DNA of 26,701 nt. It comes from Apostichopus californicus. Lineage: Eukaryota; Echinodermata; Holothuroidea; Aspidochirotida; Stichopodidae. Position 1 is the first letter of the stretch. Each line of letters starts with the position of its first letter. Below are positions 21,901 to 26,701 of the stretch, piece after piece. The translations under genes were made by a program, and so were the position numbers. The DNA is taken from assembly GCA_020650975.1 (NCBI GenBank), contig JAIPMN010007157.1, positions 1 to 26,701 of the forward strand, in the 5' to 3' direction. A model generated the notes under the pieces. The model was not told the origin of the DNA. It did no database searches and saw only the letters and a program-made list of their open reading frames with translations.

Positions 21901-24696
21901 ATCCTATTATAATCTTCATGCTGATTTATCTTTGAAATGTGACTAGATATAAAATTTATGTTCTCTGCATTACGACTATTTTCAAAATCATAGATATCAA
22001 GTCTGACTAGAGTAATGGTTTTATGGACTGGAGTCTTTGCATTGCAAAAATCAAAATTCACTCAACTTCTCTGATTGGTAACTTAGGTCAAAAGACCACA
22101 CTATACTTGAGTGTTAATATATTGTCTTTAGCTTTGGTGACTCCACATGACTCAAATTCTTCCTAAAATTAAGGTGTAAATGGACTTGAGTTTAAAATCA
22201 CTACACCTCTACAATTTTAGGTACTGTATACTAGCAGACTCTATGGCACAACAGCTTATTGGTACAATGGTCACACCTACTTGCCAGCAATGTGCCTACC
22301 CATGCACCATGTACAGTAATTATGCATATGGTTTTCATTGACTTGCTGCTGCACTGTTGCATAAGTTTATGAATTAAATATAGAAAATAAAATAGAAATA
22401 TTTTAACATACAAAATACATTCCATTTTAACTGTTTACATGAACTCTGACAACAGTACAGCACGAAAGCAATCCATTGATTTGGCTGCCCTGGCAAATAG
22501 GTCACTAGTGCGTTATTAAATAGTCATTAAGCATAATTAAGAACACAGTCACTGGAAAGAAACTGTAAGTGTATTCACAACTACTGCACGCCTGACATAA
22601 TGTATAGATATCGCTGGACTTAAATAACCAAGGACTCCACGTAACTTGGGCTCACAAAGAAACTCCAATGTGGCTAGTCTTGAGCAAAGTGAAGGACTCA
22701 ACTAGACATGTGAACAAAGACTCAACTCTCTACTACCTTGGCACTCGACTTGAGATGCAACATTCAGGGATTTAATTTAACACAATGCTGAATTCAAATA
22801 TAATTTTACGTCTGTGGATAAATGATTTAAATGAAGAAATACAAAGACAATTTCATCTCAACTGCCATGACATCATTCACTCAGCTGCTATAAGTTACAA
22901 AATATCTACTGAACAACATTGCATGTGTGCGGTTGAGATCATGGTTGGTTTGTCTTCCATGAAAGTCATGTGATTCAAACTACTCACCCGACTAAAGATT
23001 ACAGCAGAAGAATATAAGACAGAATCTTTCGGAAGAAAACTGATAGCATTCTGTTCCTTCACGATCTCTTTCTTTTCCATCATTTTCCAGTCAATACTTA
23101 ACGAAGCATTGTTTGTAGTTCTAACCACAATGCCAGTTAGAGCACCATAAGAACTCCACAAGAAGTGGATAGTATCATTTTCTCCTTTAGCTGTCACATG
23201 GAAGAGATTGATATATGAGCTTCCATAAGGTTTTAGACAGAATGTCATGTTACACCCTTCATTGAACGTTGATGTTACCTGTGGGAGAATGAGACAAATA
23301 GTTTGTGCTAATCAAATTGTTTATATGTTATAACACATAAGGACTGAGCATTTCAGTGTTCATCAATGGAAGTGGATACAACATGTAAAAGAAACATTGT
23401 ACATGAATTGAGTTCAGTGATTTCCATGGATTAGAATGCCTACAGAACATCTGGCAGCATAGCTCCCAACTCTTGAGAAGGCAAATGCTGGTCCATGCCA
23501 CGAATCGCCGTGTTGAGGGAGGGGTATAAGGGGAGGGGGTGTCCCTGGAATCCTGGTGATGCCTACATGTAAAATGGTGGCACTTAGAAAGGCTTTTGTC
23601 ACCCAAAATTTTCTGAGAAATATGCATTTATTTGTGTGTAACATCAATAAATTGAATAGTAGGTGATAATTCATTCTTTCCCGTGGCATGAAAATGATCG
23701 CTGCTCGCCCCAATGAAAAGAAATATAGGCTAATTTGAGGTTCAAATAATGCTGTAAAGGAGGTTTTATACTCTATTATGCTAAATGCTAAAGAAATGAT
23801 GGTTGCTAAGTCAAAATTTGATGCAATTTTTTTTATGTATACTTGACAATTACAATGCGGGTATTTCGGATGCTTGCGCGGGTCAGCGGGTTTAGGTGTT
23901 AGAATGCGGGTCCAACCCGTGAAATGCGGGTCAGTTGGGAGCTCTGTGGCAGTCCACCACTTGACCGCACTGAGCTTTATTATTAACACGCAACTCTTTT
24001 GTAAATATTGTGCCTTTCCCTTGGAGTCGCCCCAACTGAAGGCAAAACTGTCCTATGTACCCGGGGGAGTATCCTGTTTGGTACTCCTTGAGGATTCAGA
24101 TTTCTAAAGGTTAGTCAGAAACTAACAAGATCCCCCATTGGTTGATTTTCTGTTACACATGGACAAACAACCACTTATATCAAACCTTGTCCCTTTGATG
24201 AGCATTCAGAGTATAATAAGCAGTCCTGAATGTAATTGTTGCATCCATTGCTGCTCCAGGGAATACCACGCAATCCAACATCAGGGAGTGTACCTTAGTG
24301 TCTGACCACTTTCTCAAGTTCAGAGGGCCATGGAGGCACCGTATTCAACATCACCAGTTAAGGTAATTAATCACACATATGTATGCATGTCCTAAGAATT
24401 GACTTAGTTAATTACTTCATTGAATTTAAGAATACCTCATGAGTCATGGTCTGGTGTCTTGGATCAATATGTGATGCATCATACTAGTTCACTTTGGCAT
24501 AGCCTATGTGAACTATGAAGCACAAATAGGCAAAGATCACTGGCCTGCTGTAGGCAATATAGACTGGATTTTAACAACTTACATTTCTCTTTGAGAGTGA
24601 TGGTTCCGATCCAGATGAACCTGTGCATAGATGAATAGTGCATATTATTTGTAGAAATCCTAACCAAGTGGTAGTGTCAGCCATCTTCAAAAACAT
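15719..24696 (-). CDS. GLMP: Glycosylated lysosomal membrane protein, complete 7-exon gene
   Basis: Join on the minus strand: 24696-24583, 23278-22988, 21343-21161, 20304-20080, 18710-18603, 17213-17050, 15905-15719. This gives 423 residues against about 406 in human GLMP (NCU-G1). In vertebrates GLMP is the highly glycosylated accessory subunit that protects the lysosomal transporter MFSD1; it sits in the lysosomal membrane. Seen here: signal peptide (about 1-26), luminal region with about 16 N-x-S/T sequons, one membrane helix (about 377-404) and a short basic cytosolic tail with YDKI at 413-416, a YxxPhi lysosomal sorting motif. Family landmarks, compared with remembered mammalian GLMP, include FLPKDSVLYSSAVIFSR, VQSF..PRLRHT, QYTPSVFY, MSWKPVTY and the LGGG that ends the helix. 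Every intron is GT..AG and every junction keeps frame. An in-frame TAA lies two codons upstream of the first ATG. No frameshift or internal stop, so the gene looks functional. Confidence 0.95.
15997..16254. repeat. 65-bp tandem repeat, four units, in GLMP intron 6
   Basis: AATATGGTGGTGTAGGGTCA recurs at 15997, 16062, 16127 and 16192 (last copy with changes). The first three units are almost identical, so the array is recent. It ends about 92 bases upstream of exon 7. Confidence 0.95.
17050..17213 (-). CDS. GLMP: GLMP exon 6: membrane-proximal luminal domain
   Basis: Encodes residues 308-361 plus two bases of codon 362, acceptor cttttgctcag, donor gtaaga. Conserved pieces are AHAFYGN (vertebrate V-R-A-F-F-G-S), LNLSSMNVSFG (F-N-L-T-F-G) and YYAASNYLVW (Y-W-D-Q-H-Y-L-C-W). 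It carries sequons NTT, NLS, NLS and NVS. The TG at its end joins the first G of exon 7 to make Trp-362, the conserved Trp before the membrane helix. Confidence 0.94.
17700..18140. repeat. Diverged tandem duplication in GLMP intron 5
   Basis: Two stretches about 245 bp apart share gcatgcatggcc, ttttagtgctttttag/aatgctttttgg, gggttttgaaattgca and ctccactct-type pieces in the same order. Old duplication, clearly below perfect identity. Confidence 0.55.
18229..18488. mobile_element. Inverted-repeat element in GLMP intron 5
   Basis: Left TGTGTAAAAGTAAGTT and right AACTTACTTTTACACA-like ends are inverted. Inner arms match again (gatcttcttca / tgaagaagatc). The arms span about 50 bases each and the middle is C/T-rich and non-coding in either direction. 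No target duplication was identified. The gatcttcttca arm motif is common in deuterostome invertebrate repeats. Confidence 0.65.
18603..18710 (-). CDS. GLMP: GLMP exon 5: luminal domain
   Basis: Encodes residues 272-307, exactly 36 codons, phase 0 at both ends, acceptor ctcatacag and donor gtaagt. The peptide VDNINFANSNSCQGGYMSW and following KPVTY matches the vertebrate W-G-S-L-P-S-G-F-M-Q-W-R-P-V-A-F block. One cysteine (283) may form a luminal disulfide. The exon is isolated by introns of about 1.4 kb on each side, both containing repeats. Confidence 0.93.
18872..18970. repeat. 46-bp tandem repeat, two units plus a stub, in GLMP intron 4
   Basis: TCAGGT begins units at 18872, 18918 and 18964. 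The shared content is gggacacta..ctattt.cagtaacagaatt with some changes. Confidence 0.8.
20080..20304 (-). CDS. GLMP: GLMP exon 4: luminal domain
   Basis: Encodes residues 197-271 in phase 0, acceptor tatccactag, donor gtaagtatgg. It starts VQSFEDEGRG, then PRLRHTSNSS, corresponding to the vertebrate PRLLHTADT block. AVEVILVGG matches the conserved L-E-V-A-L-V-G strand. It ends SIADQYTPSVFY, which matches the human S-I-D-D-E-Y-A-P-A-V-F stretch. Sequons are NSS, NIS and NGT. Confidence 0.95.
20955..21090. repeat. Fragment of a widespread dispersed repeat in GLMP intron 3
   Basis: The sequence catttatacccaggggtgaa, gagaagcgattgggtgccttgctca and tttagattacaagtcc follows the word order of a very common animal dispersed repeat (catttataccc..gggtggagag..gccttgctca..gattacaagtcc). 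The match is from memory of that family. A 160-codon plus-strand open frame across it is a by-product. Confidence 0.5.
21161..21343 (-). CDS. GLMP: GLMP exon 3: luminal domain
   Basis: Encodes residues 136-196 in phase 0. The acceptor is ctttttaacag and the donor is gtatta, which is weaker than the others. The peptide begins LIDFNDTNDT, matching the human L-x-E/D-F-x-x-T-N-T block that follows F-T-R. It contains five sequons (NDT twice, NLS, NLT, NLS). The W-D/N-N-x-x-LT pattern (LSWDNFNLTID) is conserved in the family. The boundary LSLM/VQSF corresponds to vertebrate LAFRVQAF, which fixes the donor position. Confidence 0.93.
21344..22987 (-). other. GLMP intron 2, no further feature
   Basis: Donor gtgagt at 22987 and acceptor ttaacag at 21344. 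A/T-rich; no repeat boundary or open frame of interest. Confidence 0.6.
22988..23278 (-). CDS. GLMP: GLMP exon 2: N-terminal luminal domain
   Basis: Encodes residues 39-135 in phase 0, between the acceptor tctcccacag and the donor gtgagt. It carries sequons NMT, NDT and NAS. The block INLFHVTAKGENDTIHFLW aligns with the human GLMP segment that has the same L-x-H-x-x-A-x-G-x-N-x-T spacing, and the LPKDS-x-x-x-SSA core near the 3' end is nearly identical to the vertebrate protein. Cysteines at about 47 and 52 are near the mature N-terminus. This exon gives one of the strongest matches supporting the gene name. Confidence 0.95.
23458..23946. mobile_element. hAT-like non-autonomous element in GLMP intron 1
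   Basis: The left end CATAGCTCCCAACT and right end AGTTGGGAGCTCTG are inverted repeats with one mismatch. The word tggcag flanks both sides (23452-23457 and 23947-23952); allowing one mismatch, tctggcag / tgtggcag gives eight bases. The right portion has repeated aatgcgggt words typical of this TIR family. No transposase is encoded. Confidence 0.7.
24583..24696 (-). CDS. GLMP: GLMP exon 1: start codon and signal peptide
   Basis: Encodes residues 1-38. The first ATG (24696) is preceded in frame by TAA-AAG. A second in-frame ATG four codons later (24684) has a strong context (A at -3, G at +4), so translation could begin at either. The segment WLGFLQIICTIHLC is the hydrophobic core of a signal peptide, followed by a small-residue stretch (TGSSGS) suited to signal peptidase cleavage. 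The exon ends in AAT followed by the donor gtaagt, phase 0. The first sequon, N-V-T, is formed across the exon 1/exon 2 junction. Confidence 0.88.
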
Positions 24697-26701
24697 CTTT
24701 TAACAAATGTTTTGTCTACTATAGTTAAGTATGGTTCTCAGACTGGGCACTGGAATAGGTTTGTTTATCAATGTCCTTCCTGGATGTTGTGTGTTTGTTG
24801 TAATGCAATTGCAAGTCTGACAACGTCTAAGTGCAGTTAATACTACGATTTACAGGGTGCACTGCACACAACGTCAATAATCTGGTAACCATCCAGTAAC
24901 ATCACTTCAACACAGCCTTAACGTGAACAAATGCCTTATTTTGGCGGATGTTGTTGGGCCTATATGTTTTGTCAAGTTGGGCTATGGAGTAAACAAGCAC
25001 AGGTGCTGATGAGTTAGGCTATACGGCCTCAGGTTTACTAAGGAAGACACAACAGTCAGTTACGGAACACAATACAATTGCGCAATCACGAGAAAATTGC
25101 TTCACTAAGTGGTCTGATTCTCGATCCACAGTTTAAACTGTCTGCTCCTAGGCCCTGGAAAAGTGATATATTTCGACGTTCTGAACAATATTTCAGAGCT
25201 AGAATTACAACACTGAAGCTTGTTTCACAGGTCTGAACGTTCAAACATGTGATCAATCACGTCACATGCTTTCCTTAATTAATATCACGGTCAAATTGTG
25301 AATGTAAACTAGCTAGACCGAGGATCGAAAATCGGCTAAAAGATTCCGTGAACTGGTGGCATACTCCATATAGAGTCTATATCAATCCGTACGAGTGTTC
25401 AGGAAAAGTGCCCAAAAAACAGCAGGTGGACATTTTTTAAATATGTTGTGTCAATTGAGACAATTTTAGACCCCTTTTCCCAGGAGCAGCGCAGAAAATT
25501 GTTTACGATACCGAGTGAAGAGGTGTATTTACAAGTTGACGACAACTTCAGGCTATCAGAGCAAAATAAATCTGTCGGTCATACATAAAATTGATGGTGC
25601 CATGAATGGCCAACTTGTCAGCTATCCAGTGATGGGTAGCGTTTAGTTAGTGATATCTATCTAAACTTAGAGAACACATTACTTTGTGATTTAGTGTGTA
25701 AGTCAATGTGGCTTTTAAATAACATGCTACCATCCAAACGTGACAACGGAAGCCCCCAAAAACGAGGTGGAACAGAGCTAGGAAAAGAGGGGTGCCATGG
25801 GGAATAAGGGGAGATGGCGGGGAGAAGGGGGGGGGGAGGGGCAGAAGAACGGTTAGCCGTCAAACATTCAGTTGGTGAGAAACGACCACAGAATTACATT
25901 GTCAATAATTACAGTGACTGAAGTTCTTAGTCGAACGCACAGACAAATCGGTGAACCACTCAGATGCATAAAATCCCTACAGGAAAGACTTTTACGACCT
26001 AATGAATGTCAACAATACATTAAGAACTTGTCAAGGACAAACAATGTTGAATGTCATGTTATATGATGTTAAAAGAACATGATTCGGTTCAGCAAGAAAA
26101 CAATTTTGATTAACATTAACAGTAGCCTACTTATGCCTGCATTGAGCTGGAGCCGTCGCTATCATTAAGCATGTTATTGTGTATATCTTACACCACTATA
26201 CTAAGACAAAACAACGTACTGAGAAGCGTGGATCCAGGGATAAACTTTTAGGCTACAACCCCGCTCCATTTTAACACAAAAATGTGAAAGCCTAGTTACT
26301 GGCACAACCTTGAGTGTAGACCTAATAATAACCATTAACTAATAGCCAGGTATTCCTCAGAAAGCATAACTCCACGTCTAAACTTTAATATATATATTTT
26401 CCTGGACGAGGGGGACGCACAGCCTCGCCCTACAGTGTGGGATGGTTGGTTTCAACACATCAGGGCCACTTCCTCTCTTTTATAAAAATTTCATGTGGTC
26501 CGAATGTATGTAACCTTTCCTTGCCTACGTACGGTAGTTGAGATTTTACCATCAAGTTCAGTAGGAGCTAGGGAATAGTTAATTCATTCTAAGGCATTCA
26601 CGCAGGTTGTATGGATTTTAGCGAGGAAGGGAATGCCATCTAGCTTAATGACTGATATCATAGGACAATCAGGACTGATGCAAAACCTGTTTTTATCCAT
26701 T
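24697..26701. other. 5' flank of GLMP, no gene seen
   Basis: No TATA box or CpG island was evident near 24700. Open frames are short; one minus-strand frame at 25863-25657 is Pro/Ser-rich because of a G-rich tract at about 25796-25846. No repeat with clear ends was identified. Confidence 0.5.

Noticed and set aside
23414-23989. 191-codon minus-strand open frame
   Set aside because: It coincides with the hAT-like element and both its ends. It has no transposase motif and no splice connection to GLMP.

Overview
This is eukaryotic (animal) genomic DNA: A/T-rich, with kilobase-scale introns that have canonical GT..AG ends, and many non-autonomous transposon remnants. Two protein-coding genes can be read exon by exon. 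Both lie on the minus strand, head to tail. Conserved protein content, the single MBD2/3-type gene with an MBD2-like domain, and the repeat style (TAGGCCTA-like words, short elements with 8-bp target duplications) suggest a marine invertebrate deuterostome, most likely an echinoderm. The phylum is an inference.

Right half (15,719-24,696, minus): a complete seven-exon gene for glycosylated lysosomal membrane protein (GLMP / NCU-G1), 423 codons. It has a signal peptide, a heavily N-glycosylated luminal domain, one C-terminal transmembrane helix and a short tail with a YDKI sorting motif. All six junctions keep frame. Its introns hold a hAT-like element (intron 1), a widespread dispersed repeat (intron 3), a 46-bp tandem repeat (intron 4), a diverged duplication and an inverted-repeat element (intron 5), and a 65-bp tandem repeat (intron 6).

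Left half (left of 9,901, minus): a methyl-CpG-binding protein of the MBD2/MBD3 family. Four exons encode the first 204 residues: the whole methyl-binding domain, the NuRD-binding linker and the start of the C-terminal domain. The last exon, expected to carry the p66/GATAD2-binding coiled coil, was not found between 1 and 3,957 and probably lies beyond the left edge. Intron 2 carries a 596-bp element with a perfect 8-bp target duplication, three 84-bp tandem units and a nested palindrome, next to an old degenerate repeat array.

Between the genes (9,902-15,718) there is no recognisable gene. It contains a clean 326-bp hAT-like MITE with a perfect 8-bp target duplication, a diverged direct duplication, a 7-N gap beside a C-run and general A/T-rich sequence. 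The last 2 kb (24,697-26,701) is GLMP 5' flank with no gene seen. The two genes act in unrelated places (lysosome membrane; chromatin) and nothing indicates co-function. I found no convincing new biological system; the most notable items are the MBD residues that predict real 5mC binding, the conserved GLMP tail motif and the well-delimited transposon insertions.
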